DNA of 64,000 nucleotides from Acinetobacter cumulans (GTDB lineage Bacteria; Pseudomonadota; Gammaproteobacteria; Pseudomonadales; Moraxellaceae), in assembly GCF_003024525.3 (NCBI RefSeq), contig NZ_CP035934.2:2790001-2854000 (forward strand), given 5' to 3'. The notes beneath the pieces are model-generated. The model searched no databases and was not told where the DNA came from. It was given only the letters and a program-made list of their open reading frames with translations. Shown here one piece after another: positions 33,392 through 43,678 of this stretch. The position numbers and the translations under genes were made by a program. Positions within the stretch are counted from its first letter, which is position 1. Each line of letters opens with the position of its first letter.

Positions 33392-36157
33392 ATGCCACCA
33401 TTTGTCTTGGTCGATGGCTCTTACTTTTTATTTCGTGCCTTTCACGCAGTGCCACCGTTAACCACGTCAACAGGTCTGCATACAAATGCAGTCCGTGGTG
33501 CGATTTCTGCTATTCAAAAACTCATGCGTCGTATTGGGCCAACTCACATGGCGGTGATTTTCGATACACCTGAGCCAACATTCCGTCATGAATTGTCACC
33601 AATTTATAAAGGCGACCGCCCAAGCATGCCTGAGGAGCTGTCTCAACAAATCCCTTACTTACATGCGCTCATCAAAGCACTAGGTATTCCCTTACACATG
33701 CTACCGGGTGCCGAAGCAGATGACATTATTGGCACCTTGGCAAAACGTGCTGAAGCTTTAGGCCATCAAGTCCTAATCTCCACTGGCGATAAAGATATGG
33801 CACAGTTGGTCACAGACAAAGTGACTTTAGAAGACAGCTTCAAAGAACGTCCTTTAGATGTCGATGGCGTATTTGAAAAGTTTGGGGTATGGCCAAATCA
33901 AATTATTGATTACCTGACCCTCATGGGCGATGCCTCTGACGGCATTATGGGTGTACCAGGTGTGGGGGCAAAAACTGCAGCCAAGCTCTTAACCGAATAT
34001 GGTTCAATTGGTGGCATTTTAGAAAATGTCGATAAAATTAAAGGCAAAGTCGGTCAAAACATCAAAGACAGTGTTGAAGGCATTGCACTTGATCACCAAT
34101 TGGCAAGCATTGTGATTGATCTAGATTTAAGTTTTAGTTATGACGATCTAAAACTACAAGATCCAAATGTTGAAGCGCTGCGTACTTTATATACGGAACT
34201 CGAATTCCGTAACCAGTTACAATCTTTAGACCATCCCAATAATCCAAATAGCGTTACCTATAAACAAAACTCTAAGGCGATTATTCAAGATACGCACACT
34301 GCAGCAAAAGTCGTGGCAGAAGATCAAGCCACCCTCACCAGTACAGATGATGTTTTAGGCGAAGCCCAATACCATACCGTGCTGAGCCAAGCCGATTGGG
34401 ACAATTTATTTAAACGTGTGAGCACAGAAAAGCGTTTTGCTTTTGACACCGAAACCACAAGTTTAGATTACCGTGTGGCGCAAATTGTCGGCTTCTCTGT
34501 TGCTTTTGATGCACAAGATGCCTATTACGTGCCACTCGCACATGACTATGAAGGTGCACCAGCACAATTAGACCGCAATACTGTCCTTGCGCAAATCAAA
34601 CCTATTTTAGAAGATGCATCAGTCCAAAAAATTGGTCATCACCTCAAATACGATGCACATATTTTAGAAAATCACGGCATTGTGCTACAGGGCTGGTACT
34701 TCGACACCATGTTGGCGTCTTATGTACTCAACTCAGTGGCTACACGCCACGGTATGGATGATGTTGCACGTTTGTATTTAAGCCACTTAACAACGACTTA
34801 TGAACAAGTCGCAGGTAAAGGCGCAAAACAAAAAACCTTCAATCAAATTGAGATCGAAACGGCTGCGCATTATGCTGCTGAAGATGCGCATGTGACTTAT
34901 CGTTTATACGAAGTTTTAGATGCCAAACTACAACAGCATCCAGAACTGGTGAATATTCTGCACAATGTCGAAATGCCCGTGGCACGTGTACTGACCATGA
35001 TGGAAGAAAACGGCATTGAGCTCAACATGGCGTTTTTGGATCAACTGGGTGTTGAATTTGCAAACACCATGCAGAATCTAGAAAATCAGATCACAGAACT
35101 GGCGGGCCAATCTTTCAATGTCAGCTCACCAAAACAAGTCGGTGAAATCCTGTTTGATAAATTAGGGCTTAAAGGCGGTAAAAAGACCTCTACAGGTCAG
35201 TACAGCACCAGCGAAAGTGTATTGGAAAAAATCGAACATCCAATTACTGACCTAATTTTGGAATACCGTGGCCTGTCTAAGTTAAAAAGTACTTATACAG
35301 ACGGCTTACTCAAACAAGTGAATGATGATACACATCGTGTGCATACCAGCTACCATCAGGCGCTGACTGCTACAGGTCGCTTATCTTCAACCGATCCTAA
35401 CCTGCAAAATATTCCAGTGCGTGAAAACATTGGTCGCCAAATCCGTAAAGCGTTTATTGCGCCGAAAGGTCGTATCTTACTGGCAGCCGATTACTCGCAA
35501 ATTGAATTACGCTTAATGGCGCACTTCTCACAAGACCATGCCTTGGTGGATGCTTTTAATCATGGCCAAGACGTTCACCGTCGTACAGCGGCTGAAGTTT
35601 TGGGTATTCCTTTAGACGAAGTGACCAGCAATCAACGTCGCCAAGCCAAAGCGGTGAACTTTGGTCTGCTCTACGGCATGTCTGAATTTGGCCTAACTCG
35701 CCAGCTTGGCTTTAGTCGTGAAGAATCGCGCAACTATATTGGTAAATACTTCCAGCGTTATCCTGGCGTATTAGACTATATGGAACGCACACGCCAAGTT
35801 GCCCGCGAGCAAGGCTTTGTCGAAACTATTTTAGGCCGTCGCTTGTATACGCCAGACATCAATGCCAGCAATAAAATGGTAAAACAAGGTGCTGAACGTG
35901 CAGCGATTAATGCCCCTCTTCAAGGCTCAGCAGCTGACATTATTAAAATGGCGATGATTGAAGTAGAAAAAATGCTCCCTAAAGATCAGGCCAAAATGCT
36001 TCTACAAGTGCACGATGAATTGGTATTTGAAGTTGATGAAGCGATTGCGGATGAGCTTGCACTAAAACTGGCAGAAGTTATGCAATCTGTATTACAACTC
36101 TCTGTACCTTTAGTGGTTGAAGTTGGCAAAGGCAATAACTGGGACGAAGCGCATTAA
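33392..36157 (+). CDS. polA: DNA polymerase I
   Basis: A protein of 921 residues from the ATG at 33392, chosen because ATAAGGAAT precedes it and MPPFVLVDGSYFLFRAFH is the family's N-terminus (an upstream in-frame start would add an unrelated 34 residues). The 5'-3' exonuclease covers about 1-290 (PGAEADDIIGTLA, STGDKDMAQLV, GVPGVGAKTAAKLL). The 3'-5' exonuclease begins FAFDTETTSLDYR and keeps its metal ligands. The polymerase has ADYSQIELRLMAHFS, RRQAKAVNFGLLYGMS and LQVHDELVFEV. All three activities look intact. Roles: gap repair and Okazaki fragment processing. Confidence 0.97.
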   Translation: MPPFVLVDGSYFLFRAFHAVPPLTTSTGLHTNAVRGAISAIQKLMRRIGPTHMAVIFDTPEPTFRHELSPIYKGDRPSMPEELSQQIPYLHALIKALGIPLHMLPGAEADDIIGTLAKRAEALGHQVLISTGDKDMAQLVTDKVTLEDSFKERPLDVDGVFEKFGVWPNQIIDYLTLMGDASDGIMGVPGVGAKTAAKLLTEYGSIGGILENVDKIKGKVGQNIKDSVEGIALDHQLASIVIDLDLSFSYDDLKLQDPNVEALRTLYTELEFRNQLQSLDHPNNPNSVTYKQNSKAIIQDTHTAAKVVAEDQATLTSTDDVLGEAQYHTVLSQADWDNLFKRVSTEKRFAFDTETTSLDYRVAQIVGFSVAFDAQDAYYVPLAHDYEGAPAQLDRNTVLAQIKPILEDASVQKIGHHLKYDAHILENHGIVLQGWYFDTMLASYVLNSVATRHGMDDVARLYLSHLTTTYEQVAGKGAKQKTFNQIEIETAAHYAAEDAHVTYRLYEVLDAKLQQHPELVNILHNVEMPVARVLTMMEENGIELNMAFLDQLGVEFANTMQNLENQITELAGQSFNVSSPKQVGEILFDKLGLKGGKKTSTGQYSTSESVLEKIEHPITDLILEYRGLSKLKSTYTDGLLKQVNDDTHRVHTSYHQALTATGRLSSTDPNLQNIPVRENIGRQIRKAFIAPKGRILLAADYSQIELRLMAHFSQDHALVDAFNHGQDVHRRTAAEVLGIPLDEVTSNQRRQAKAVNFGLLYGMSEFGLTRQLGFSREESRNYIGKYFQRYPGVLDYMERTRQVAREQGFVETILGRRLYTPDINASNKMVKQGAERAAINAPLQGSAADIIKMAMIEVEKMLPKDQAKMLLQVHDELVFEVDEAIADELALKLAEVMQSVLQLSVPLVVEVGKGNNWDEAH

Positions 36158-36164
36158 TACACAC

Positions 36165-36226
36165 TTCATTTTCCCTCTCCTCTCAGGAGAGGAGAATCTC
36201 AGAATACATTCTGAGTTCGCAAGGAA
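36165..36226. repeat. Dispersed intergenic repeat-like sequence (after polA)
   Basis: Noncoding stretch with CCCTCTCCTCTCAGGAGAGG (self-complementary) and then CTCAGAATACATTCTGAG, a second small inverted repeat. Same CCTCTCC/GGAGAGG character as the sequences at 8591 and 47188. Confidence 0.5.
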
Positions 36227-36267
36227 AAATGCTCGTAAGCTAAAGCCCTCACAAAACATAAAGACCT

Positions 36268-36296
36268 AAAAAAAGGACTCCTCGGAGTCCTTTTTT
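36268..36296. terminator. Bidirectional terminator between polA and yggT
   Basis: Hairpin AAGGACTC CTCG GAGTCCTT with A and T runs, between convergent genes. Confidence 0.9.
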
Positions 36297-36317
36297 ATTG
36301 CACAGATACCAACAAGC

Positions 36318-36887
36318 TTAAAGACCTGTTAATAGCGCAATCGCAACTTCTTTCATAATGGTTTCTACAACCAAAAGCGCTAAAATCGCTAAAATTGGAG
36401 ACAAGTCAATCATGCCCATATTCGGCATAATTTTACGAAATGGCGCAAGTAAAGGCTCTGCCAACTCTTGAATCACTTCGATATAAGGTGAACGTGACTG
36501 CGTAAACATCACCACCCAACTCAAAATAATCGTCGCAAAAATCAAATAACGACAGAAACGGATCAAGTCCTGAATCATGGTAACAAAGGTCATAATCAGC
36601 AAATGCACAGGACTATTCAGTGAAGCCCCAGACAAATGCATCAAACCAAACATTTTTAAAATATACAAAATGATCAGCAAAACCAAAGCCGCCGTGTTCA
36701 CACGACCTTTTGCCACTGTTGGAAAAATTCGACTGAACACATCAACAATCTTGGTCGCTTTTGCAGTCGACAATACAACAGGGTTGTAAGGGCTTACCGC
36801 CGCCAACTGCATTAAAAACCGGAAGAATACGAGCAAAATTGCGACGTTAATGATAATGCCAAAAATTAGCGCAGAACTTGCACCCAT
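36318..36887 (-). CDS. yggT: YggT family membrane protein
   Basis: A protein of 189 residues with two copies of the YGGT unit. The first has FFRFLMQLAAVSPYNPVV near residues 21-38; the second has IILSWVVMFTQSRSPYIEVIQELAEPLLAPFRKIMP in order, near 121-156. About four membrane helices. Family members are linked to osmotic stress and possibly cell division or cofactor handling, but the molecular role is unknown. It follows proC by 22 bases; proC-yggT is a widespread gene pair. Confidence 0.92.
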   Translation of the reverse strand: MGASSALIFGIIINVAILLVFFRFLMQLAAVSPYNPVVLSTAKATKIVDVFSRIFPTVAKGRVNTAALVLLIILYILKMFGLMHLSGASLNSPVHLLIMTFVTMIQDLIRFCRYLIFATIILSWVVMFTQSRSPYIEVIQELAEPLLAPFRKIMPNMGMIDLSPILAILALLVVETIMKEVAIALLTGL

Positions 36888-36909
36888 ACTTGAACGTTCC
36901 TAAATTAAA

Positions 36910-37740
36910 TTACTTAATGCTGTCGCTGAGTTCTTGCGCCAGCTGTTGGCTACGCTTTTGCGCGGCAGCCAAGGCTGCTTGAATATTTTGTGAGATATGC
37001 GCGTGATCAAATACTTCAATCGCCGCTTGCGTCGTGCCATTTGGCGACGTCACATTTTTACGCAATTCTGCTGGGCTATTTGCACTGGTAATGGCCATTT
37101 GCGCCGCACCCAATGCTGTTTGTAAAGTTAAGGCTGTCGCTACTTTTTCATCTAGCCCTAAATTTTTACCTGCACGAATCATGCTTTCCATCATATAGAA
37201 GAAATATGCTGGACCAGAACCCGACACCGCAGTAACGGCATCAATCTGCGCTTCAGTGCTCACCCAAATGGTTAAACCTGTAGAAGCTAGCACTTGGCTT
37301 GCCAATTCACGATCTTCTGCCGATACGTTGGCTTCTGCATATAAACCATGTGCACCTGTTTGAACCAATGCTGGTGTATTTGGCATGACACGTACAATAC
37401 GCGTCGTATCTAATAATGCACCAATGGTTGCCAAGTCAGCACCTGCCACAATTGAAATCACCAGTTTACCGTCCAACAAGCCTTTTAAAGGTTGTAAAAC
37501 ACTGGCCAAGACTTGTGGTTTTACTGCAAATAATACAATGTCAGCATCGCGAATGGCTGCAATATTGTCCGTGGTTACATGCAATTCTTTGCTTGCCAAA
37601 TGTTCACGGACTTTATCTACAGGATCTGAAACAGTAATACGTGTCGGCGGTAAGCCACGTGCAATCAAGCCTCCAATTAGGGCCTGTGCCATATTGCCAC
37701 CACCAATAAAAGTGATATTACTGTTTAATACTGCGCTCAT
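36910..37740 (-). CDS. proC: Pyrroline-5-carboxylate reductase
   Basis: A protein of 276 residues, usual for ProC, which reduces 1-pyrroline-5-carboxylate to proline with NAD(P)H. The Rossmann start ITFIGGGNMAQALIGGL is at 9-25. Later come VVSIVAGADLATI-type strands, RVMPNTPALVQTGAHGLYA and VSGSGPAYFFYMMESM, the substrate-binding signature. LRKNVTSPNGTTQAAIE near the C-terminus is conserved. Its ATG overlaps the tilS stop by four bases (ATGA), so the two are coupled. Confidence 0.96.
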   Translation of the reverse strand: MSAVLNSNITFIGGGNMAQALIGGLIARGLPPTRITVSDPVDKVREHLASKELHVTTDNIAAIRDADIVLFAVKPQVLASVLQPLKGLLDGKLVISIVAGADLATIGALLDTTRIVRVMPNTPALVQTGAHGLYAEANVSAEDRELASQVLASTGLTIWVSTEAQIDAVTAVSGSGPAYFFYMMESMIRAGKNLGLDEKVATALTLQTALGAAQMAITSANSPAELRKNVTSPNGTTQAAIEVFDHAHISQNIQAALAAAQKRSQQLAQELSDSIK

Positions 37741-39128
37741 GATTCCAATCCGCTTGTGATATTTTCAACTGTAGAAATTACGTTCGGCCGCCACCCACCT
37801 ATTACACAATAAGATGAAACAGCCAACCAAAAACCTTTGGGCGTAAAGACGCCTAGCATAACATTATCTATGCTTAATATTTGTATAGTATGACGTTGCC
37901 AAGGAAATATTTGTGCCTGTTGAATGGCTTTTTTTAATGGCCACGACCCAACACGGCCCTGCAAATGGATTTTTTCGCCGCCTTGCCGCGGTGTGAGCAT
38001 CAAAGGCTTATTCAATAGCGCTGGCGACAACCCCATGGCCTGCACATGCCTATTTTCCTGTACTTGAAACTTTCCCGAGAGCACAGTAAACACTTGATGC
38101 AAATCTAAGCTTAGGGTGCTTGGCACAGTCTGCTCTTGTGCAGATGCAAGATACTCGGCCTTAGCTAAACGATACATCCAACCAGCAAAACGCACATAAT
38201 AAAAACCATTCCAATGCAACGCTGCCTGTGCATCCGCTTTGGCCAGTATGACTTCATTAACTAATCGTTGCACCATTTCAAATGCTGGGCGGTACTGTGC
38301 CTGACCTTTCATCCACGCAGATAAAAGCTGACGCTGTCTAGCTTGAGATAAAGCCAAAAGTGTTTCTAAGCACAATGCTTGGGCGGAACCACAGGCTTTT
38401 AAATCAGTTTCCAACACCGATGCCAAAATTTCTTCCGCATCTTGCATTAAATAACTCGTACGACTTAAAGCTTGTTGCATTTTAGGATAACGCGACTCAA
38501 GCAAGGGCCACAATATTTCACGGCACCATGCACGATCATAATGCGTGTCTAAATTGGTAGGATCTTCAATGTTTTTTACATTTAATTGATGGGCCCATTG
38601 GCAAATTTGCTCACGAGATACATCCAAGAGTGGACGCCAAATGGTCATTTCTTCGCGCACATCAACGGCCTGCATGGCTGCTAAACCATGAATGCCTGCA
38701 CCTGACAATAGTCTGAGCATCAGCGTTTCAGCTTGATCTTGTTGGTGATGTGCCAGCACCAATACTTCATTGGGCGCTAAATGTTGCAGATAGGCATCAT
38801 ATCGAGCTTGGCGGGCTTGGTTTTCTAAATTACCCGTTGCAACCTCAACAGCTTGCACAATGCATGGAATGTTGCGTTGTTGGCATTGCTCAGCTACAAA
38901 TTCCCCCCAGCTTGCGCTTTGCGACTGAAGCTGGTGGTCTATATAAATGGCACGTGTGTGATTTGGGCACAGCTCAGACATTAAATGCAGCAATAGCATG
39001 GAATCCATGCCACCACTGCATCCAATTAAAAACCGAGTCTGTGCTGAAAAAGCTTGGCTTTGACTTAAGAAGCCAGTCCTAAATTGCTGCTGCCAAATTT
39101 CATTAAACGTTGGTAACGTGCTTCGCAT
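37737..39128 (-). CDS. tilS: tRNA(Ile)-lysidine synthetase
   Basis: A protein of 463 residues, usual for gammaproteobacterial TilS, which adds lysine to C34 of the CAU-anticodon tRNA-Ile so that it reads AUA. The PP-loop is [10 protein letters not shown] (36-45). [21 protein letters not shown] and [12 protein letters not shown] follow, then the substrate-binding C-terminal parts. The start at 39128 overlaps the end of accA by 64 bases; no later start keeps the PP-loop intact, so the overlap is probably real. Upstream coupling with accA and downstream coupling with proC make a tight operon. Confidence 0.94.
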   Translation of the reverse strand: MRSTLPTFNEIWQQQFRTGFLSQSQAFSAQTRFLIGCSGGMDSMLLLHLMSELCPNHTRAIYIDHQLQSQSASWGEFVAEQCQQRNIPCIVQAVEVATGNLENQARQARYDAYLQHLAPNEVLVLAHHQQDQAETLMLRLLSGAGIHGLAAMQAVDVREEMTIWRPLLDVSREQICQWAHQLNVKNIEDPTNLDTHYDRAWCREILWPLLESRYPKMQQALSRTSYLMQDAEEILASVLETDLKACGSAQALCLETLLALSQARQRQLLSAWMKGQAQYRPAFEMVQRLVNEVILAKADAQAALHWNGFYYVRFAGWMYRLAKAEYLASAQEQTVPSTLSLDLHQVFTVLSGKFQVQENRHVQAMGLSPALLNKPLMLTPRQGGEKIHLQGRVGSWPLKKAIQQAQIFPWQRHTIQILSIDNVMLGVFTPKGFWLAVSSYCVIGGWRPNVISTVENITSGLES

Positions 39129-39889
39129 CGTTCAGTTGCATCCATTGGCTGAAGTTCAGCCAAAGCCTCTTTCAAGACTACTTTTAAATTTTGCATGACT
39201 TGTTCAGGATGCACATGTGCACCTTCACCTTCGTCAACCACATATTCCACAATACCCATTTTTTGGAGCTTGTCTGCAGTCAGTGCAAGTGCTTCACTTG
39301 CTTGTTCCGCCTTGTCTGCAGTTTTCCATAAAATTGAGGCACAACCTTCAGGTGAAATTACTGAATAAATACTGTGTGAAAGCATCGCCACACGGTCAGC
39401 AACACCAATACCGAGTGCGCCACCTGAACCACCCTCACCCAATACTGTTGCAATCACCGGAACTTTCAGGCTCGACATTTGCGCAAGACTCGTTGCAATT
39501 GCCTCAGCTTGACCACGTTCTTCTGCACCCACACCTGGGTAAGCACCCATCGTGTCAATAAAGGTAAATACAGGTAAACCAAAACGCTCTGCCATTGACA
39601 TCAAACGCTGTGCTTTACGGTAACCTTCAGGGTTACTCATGCCAAAGTTATGTTGCAATTTTTCACGTGTGCTACGACCGCGATGTTGACCTACCACCAT
39701 TACAGGTTGGCCATCTAAACGAGCCAAGCCACCGAGCATAGCGCCATCATCACCAAATAAACGGTCACCATGTAGCGCATCAAACTCAGTGAAAATTTCA
39801 CTTACATAGTCCAAAAATTGCGGACGCTCTGGATGACGTGCAATTTTAACCGTTGTCCAAGCTTTAGATTGAGCAGCTTTATTTTTCAT
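39065..39889 (-). CDS. accA: Acetyl-CoA carboxylase carboxyltransferase subunit alpha
   Basis: A protein of 274 residues; with AccD it transfers the carboxyl group from biotin to acetyl-CoA, giving malonyl-CoA for fatty acid synthesis. Seen are [65 protein letters not shown] and [15 protein letters not shown], the oxyanion and CoA-binding loops. It is shorter than E. coli AccA (319) because the N-terminal helical extension is absent. Its 3' end carries the tilS start. Confidence 0.95.
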   Translation of the reverse strand: MKNKAAQSKAWTTVKIARHPERPQFLDYVSEIFTEFDALHGDRLFGDDGAMLGGLARLDGQPVMVVGQHRGRSTREKLQHNFGMSNPEGYRKAQRLMSMAERFGLPVFTFIDTMGAYPGVGAEERGQAEAIATSLAQMSSLKVPVIATVLGEGGSGGALGIGVADRVAMLSHSIYSVISPEGCASILWKTADKAEQASEALALTADKLQKMGIVEYVVDEGEGAHVHPEQVMQNLKVVLKEALAELQPMDATERCEARYQRLMKFGSSNLGLAS

Positions 39890-39923
39890 AGGTCGACCAT
39901 TATCCCTAAATTAACCTGATCTG

Positions 39924-41444
39924 TTAATCGATAAATTGTTCCGACTGAATATTCAATTCAATATCCCAATGCTTGAATTGCACTTGTTCATCATGCAAAT
40001 CTGCTACAAGCAGTGGCCATTGTTTGGCATCACCAGAAACGCTAAGTTGCCATTGTTGCGCATTGAGGGCGACTAATTCAATGGCAGGAAGCATCTCATC
40101 GCTACGACTGTGATTAAGTAAAACGGCGAGTCGAAGTAACAAACACAAGTTTAGGAGTTTTGTGCCGCCCACTTTCATCACATCTACACGTGCATCGCTA
40201 CGTAGCTTACGACGATGATGTGCCACCAAATGTGACAAATGATTTTGATCAATTTGTGAGAAACCTGGAATGTCTGAATGTTGCAATAAATATGCACCAT
40301 GACGATGGTAACCACTGTGGCTAATCGCTAAACCGATTTCGTGCAAATAGCCCGCACGACGCAGTAAATCACTGTCATCATTAGTTAATTCAAGCTTTTC
40401 TGCCACACCTTCGAACAACTGTTGTGCCGTTGCAACAACGCGTTCTGCCTGTTTTACATCGGCATTATAACGGCCCATTAAAGCATGAACCGAACGATCA
40501 CGAATGTCTTCATGCTGGAAACGCCCTAAGAGGTCGTACATCACCCCTTCGCGTAATGCGCCATCCGAATAGACTAATTTTTCGAGTTTTAACACATCAA
40601 ATACTGCAAATAAAATGGCAATACCTGCTGGCAAAACTGCTCGACGGTCTTCTTTTAAACCATCAAACTCCATATCCGTTACATGAGAATATTTGAGTAA
40701 TTTATCTTTTAGTTTTTCTAAGCCTTCACGCGTCAGCTCTTCTTGCTCATTACTCCAGCCCATATTTACTGTAATTTGACGGCAAGCTTTAATCGTACCG
40801 CTTGAACCGACTACAGTATCCCAGCCAGCAGCTTTATAAGTAGTCGCAAGGCCTGAAATTTCTTTGCGTGCTGCGGTAACTGCTTTATCAAAGGCTTTTT
40901 GGCTAATTTCGCCATCACTAAAATAGGCTTTGGTAAATGCTACACACCCCATTTGTACCGATTCTGTATGAATTGGCTCAAACTCTTCACCAATAATAAG
41001 CTCTGTAGAGCCACCACCAATATCAATCACCAAACGGCGACCACTATTAGCCATGGTGTGTGAAACACCCAAATAAATCAGACGTGCTTCTTCACGACCT
41101 GCAATAATTTCTATCGGCTTAGGTAAAATTTCAGCCGCTTTTTGAATAAATTCTTGTCCATTTTTTGCTTGGCGGAGTGCATTGGTAGCCACAATACGTA
41201 AACGTTTTGGCTGTACAGACCCCAAACGACCTACAAAACGGGCCAAACATGCCAGACCACGTTGCTGAGCGGCTTCAGTTAAATTTTTATTTTCATCCAA
41301 ACCTGCTGCCAGCTGTACTTTTTCTGACATTGATGCGACTTTTTTTACTTCGCCATGATCAACACGTGCAATCGCAAGATGGAAGCTATTCGACCCCATA
41401 TCGATCGCAGCGAGAAGTTCTTCATCAATCAAAAAATCAGACAT
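39924..41444 (-). CDS. ppx: Exopolyphosphatase (Ppx/GppA family)
   Basis: A protein of 506 residues with the Ppx/GppA domain at about 8-310: AAIDMGSNSFHLAIARV, VIDIGGGSTELIIG and VVGSSGTIKACRQ mark the actin-like ATPase fold's phosphate loops. The HD-like C-terminal part follows (ERVVATAQQLF, AGYLHEIGLAISHSGYHRH). It cuts inorganic polyphosphate from the ends or, in the GppA branch, pppGpp. Length and full C-terminal domain fit Ppx. It lies next to trxA, divergently, an arrangement frequent in gammaproteobacteria. Activity on pppGpp cannot be excluded. Confidence 0.92.
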   Translation of the reverse strand: MSDFLIDEELLAAIDMGSNSFHLAIARVDHGEVKKVASMSEKVQLAAGLDENKNLTEAAQQRGLACLARFVGRLGSVQPKRLRIVATNALRQAKNGQEFIQKAAEILPKPIEIIAGREEARLIYLGVSHTMANSGRRLVIDIGGGSTELIIGEEFEPIHTESVQMGCVAFTKAYFSDGEISQKAFDKAVTAARKEISGLATTYKAAGWDTVVGSSGTIKACRQITVNMGWSNEQEELTREGLEKLKDKLLKYSHVTDMEFDGLKEDRRAVLPAGIAILFAVFDVLKLEKLVYSDGALREGVMYDLLGRFQHEDIRDRSVHALMGRYNADVKQAERVVATAQQLFEGVAEKLELTNDDSDLLRRAGYLHEIGLAISHSGYHRHGAYLLQHSDIPGFSQIDQNHLSHLVAHHRRKLRSDARVDVMKVGGTKLLNLCLLLRLAVLLNHSRSDEMLPAIELVALNAQQWQLSVSGDAKQWPLLVADLHDEQVQFKHWDIELNIQSEQFID

Positions 41445-41711
41445 GATTTCAAATAAACCTATACAGAATTGTGCTTAGAGTAATTCACAACCATGCAATT
41501 TAAAAGCCATTTATGTGCATGAAGTAAAAGTGCCATATTTTAGAGCTTAATGTGACAATTGCATGACACGATTGCAACTATCGTCAGCATCAATTAGACA
41601 AAATTCAATTTATCTACGAAAATTAAGCAATCCCCCTACATTGTTAAAGGCGGCTATGTAATACTAATAATTATAGAGTCACCTTTAAAAAATTATTCTG
41701 GAGCAAAATCC

Positions 41712-42038
41712 ATGTCAGCGAATATCGTAAACACAACTGATGCAAACTTTGAAGCAGACGTATTACAATCTGACGTACCTGTACTTGTAGATTTCTGGGC
41801 TGGCTGGTGTGCGCCATGTAAAGCAATTGCACCAGTATTAGAAGTTCTTTCTACTGAATTCGAAGGCAAAGTTAAAATCGTTAAAGTTGACGTGACATCT
41901 TGCGAAGCAACTGCAGTGAACTACAACATCCGTAACATTCCTGCTTTGCTTATGTTTAAAAATGGTGAAGTTGTTGCGACTCAAGTTGGCGCTGCACCAA
42001 AATCTAAATTAACTGCATTCATTGAAGAAAACATCTAA
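41712..42038 (+). CDS. trxA: Thioredoxin
   Basis: A protein of 108 residues with the classic active site WAGWCAPCKAIAP (Cys33 and Cys36), the buried Asp in LVDFWA, and the cis-Pro of RNIPALLMFK. It reduces protein disulfides in the cytoplasm, receiving electrons from thioredoxin reductase. WCAPCK differs from the usual WCGPCK by Gly to Ala, a form also found in other Acinetobacter thioredoxins as I recall. It has its own terminator and precedes rho, as in many gammaproteobacteria. Confidence 0.96.
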   Translation: MSANIVNTTDANFEADVLQSDVPVLVDFWAGWCAPCKAIAPVLEVLSTEFEGKVKIVKVDVTSCEATAVNYNIRNIPALLMFKNGEVVATQVGAAPKSKLTAFIEENI

Positions 42039-42061
42039 TCTTCAATTAAGTTAAAAAAATT

Positions 42062-42096
42062 AAAAAATACGCGACCTTGTGTGGCGTATTTTTTTT
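42062..42096 (+). terminator. Terminator of trxA
   Basis: Hairpin AAAAATACGC...GCGTATTTTT followed by T, 24 bases after the trxA stop. Confidence 0.88.
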
Positions 42097-42105
42097 GCTG
42101 ATAAA

Positions 42106-42134
42106 TTGACAAAAAATCGAATCTCTCTTATATT
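42106..42134 (+). promoter_or_regulatory. rho promoter
   Basis: TTGACA (42106-42111) and TATATT (42129-42134) spaced 17 bases apart, a near-consensus sigma-70 promoter right after the trxA terminator. It implies a rho leader of about 225 bases. Confidence 0.85.
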
Positions 42135-42140
42135 GCATGC

Positions 42141-42366
42141 TCAAGAAATAAAGGATCTTAAATCCTCTCAGTTTCTTATGAGACTCAACACATAAGATGC
42201 CGCTCGGCTAAGAATTTGTTATTCACATTTCTCTTCTAACAATGAATCAGACCTCTGAATTGTGATTGTACATATTCAATTGCTTTCGTTTTATTGTATC
42301 CCTGCGGCCTAATGTTGCTCCCTTTCTAACCTGTATCTCAGAATTTTAGATTCTATCTGACCACCT
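42141..42366 (+). other. Long untranslated leader of rho
   Basis: No open frame is credible here. The stretch is pyrimidine-rich in places (CCTCTCAGTTTCTTATGAG, CCCTTTCTAACC). In E. coli the rho leader is where Rho terminates its own transcription; a pyrimidine-rich unstructured leader of this length fits the same control. No hairpin-terminator was found. Confidence 0.55.
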
Positions 42367-43635
42367 ATGAATTTAACCGAACTCAAGAAAAAACCGATTG
42401 GCGAACTCATCAAGATTGCCGAGTTTATGGGCCTTGAAGGAATGGCGCGTAACCGTAAGCAAGACATTATTTTTGCCATCTTAAAGCGCCATGCAATGAA
42501 TGGCGAAGAGATCTTTGGTGATGGCGTTTTGGAAATTCTGTCAGATGGCTTCGGCTTTTTACGCTCAGCGGCTGGCTCATATTTAGCGGGTCCTGATGAC
42601 ATTTATGTCAGCCCTTCACAAATTCGTCGTTTTAACCTGCGTACTGGCGATACCATTACCGGCACAATCCGACCACCGAAAGAAGGCGAACGCTATTTTG
42701 CCCTTCTTAAAGTAAACCAAATTAACTACGACACGCCTGAAAACTCTCGTAACAAGATTTTATTTGAAAACTTAACGCCATTATTCCCAACTGAGCAATT
42801 GGTTATGGAATTGGGTAACGGTACAACTGAAGATTTAACTGCACGTGTAGTTGACTTGGTTGCCCCAATTGGTAAAGGCCAACGTTCAATTATTGTTGCA
42901 CCGCCTAAAGCGGGTAAAACGATGTTATTACAAAACATCGCGCAATCAATTGTTCGTAACAATCCTGAATGCTTCTTGATTGTCCTTCTGATTGACGAAC
43001 GTCCTGAAGAAGTAACAGAAATGGAACGTACAGTTCGTGGTGAAGTGGTTGCATCAACATTTGATGAATCACCTGCGCGTCACGTACAAGTCGCTGAAAT
43101 GGTCATTGAGAAAGCCAAACGTTTGGTTGAGCATAAGAAAGACGTTGTGATCTTACTTGACTCGATTACACGTTTAGCACGTGCTTACAACACCGTGATT
43201 CCTTCTTCTGGTAAGGTGCTCACAGGTGGTGTAGACGCGCATGCGCTTGAACGTCCAAAACGCTTCTTTGGTGCTGCCCGTAATATTGAAGAAGGTGGTT
43301 CACTCACCATTATCTCAACTGCATTGATTGAAACAGGCAGTAAGATGGATGAAGTGATCTACGAAGAATTCAAAGGTACAGGTAACCAAGAAATTACCCT
43401 TGATCGTCGTATTGCAGAAAAACGTGTGTTCCCTGCCATGAACATCAAGAAATCTGGTACGCGCCGTGAAGAGCGTTTAATGTCTGAAGACAACCTACGT
43501 AAAGTATGGATTCTACGTAAGCTACTGCATACGCAAGACGAACTTGCTGCAATGGAATTCCTACTTGATCGTATGAAAGAAACCAAAACGAATGATGATT
43601 TCTTCGACCAAATGAAGCGTAAAGCGACAAACTAA
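42367..43635 (+). CDS. rho: Transcription termination factor Rho
   Basis: A protein of 422 residues, near the 419 of E. coli Rho. N-terminal helix bundle 1-50, then the cold-shock-like RNA-binding domain with DGFGFLRSA and [13 protein letters not shown]. The motor part shows Walker [13 protein letters not shown], Walker [17 protein letters not shown], the Q-loop and R-loop region [27 protein letters not shown], and arginine-finger sequence [10 protein letters not shown]. It ends transcripts at unstructured C-rich sites by translocating RNA. No insertion is present. Confidence 0.97.
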   Translation: MNLTELKKKPIGELIKIAEFMGLEGMARNRKQDIIFAILKRHAMNGEEIFGDGVLEILSDGFGFLRSAAGSYLAGPDDIYVSPSQIRRFNLRTGDTITGTIRPPKEGERYFALLKVNQINYDTPENSRNKILFENLTPLFPTEQLVMELGNGTTEDLTARVVDLVAPIGKGQRSIIVAPPKAGKTMLLQNIAQSIVRNNPECFLIVLLIDERPEEVTEMERTVRGEVVASTFDESPARHVQVAEMVIEKAKRLVEHKKDVVILLDSITRLARAYNTVIPSSGKVLTGGVDAHALERPKRFFGAARNIEEGGSLTIISTALIETGSKMDEVIYEEFKGTGNQEITLDRRIAEKRVFPAMNIKKSGTRREERLMSEDNLRKVWILRKLLHTQDELAAMEFLLDRMKETKTNDDFFDQMKRKATN

Positions 43636-43650
43636 TCGATGTAAATTTTA

Positions 43651-43678
43651 AAAGGCCATCTATAACGATGGCCTTTTT
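43651..43678 (+). terminator. Terminator of rho
   Basis: Hairpin AAAGGCCATC / GATGGCCTTT followed by T, 15 bases after the rho stop. Confidence 0.88.
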
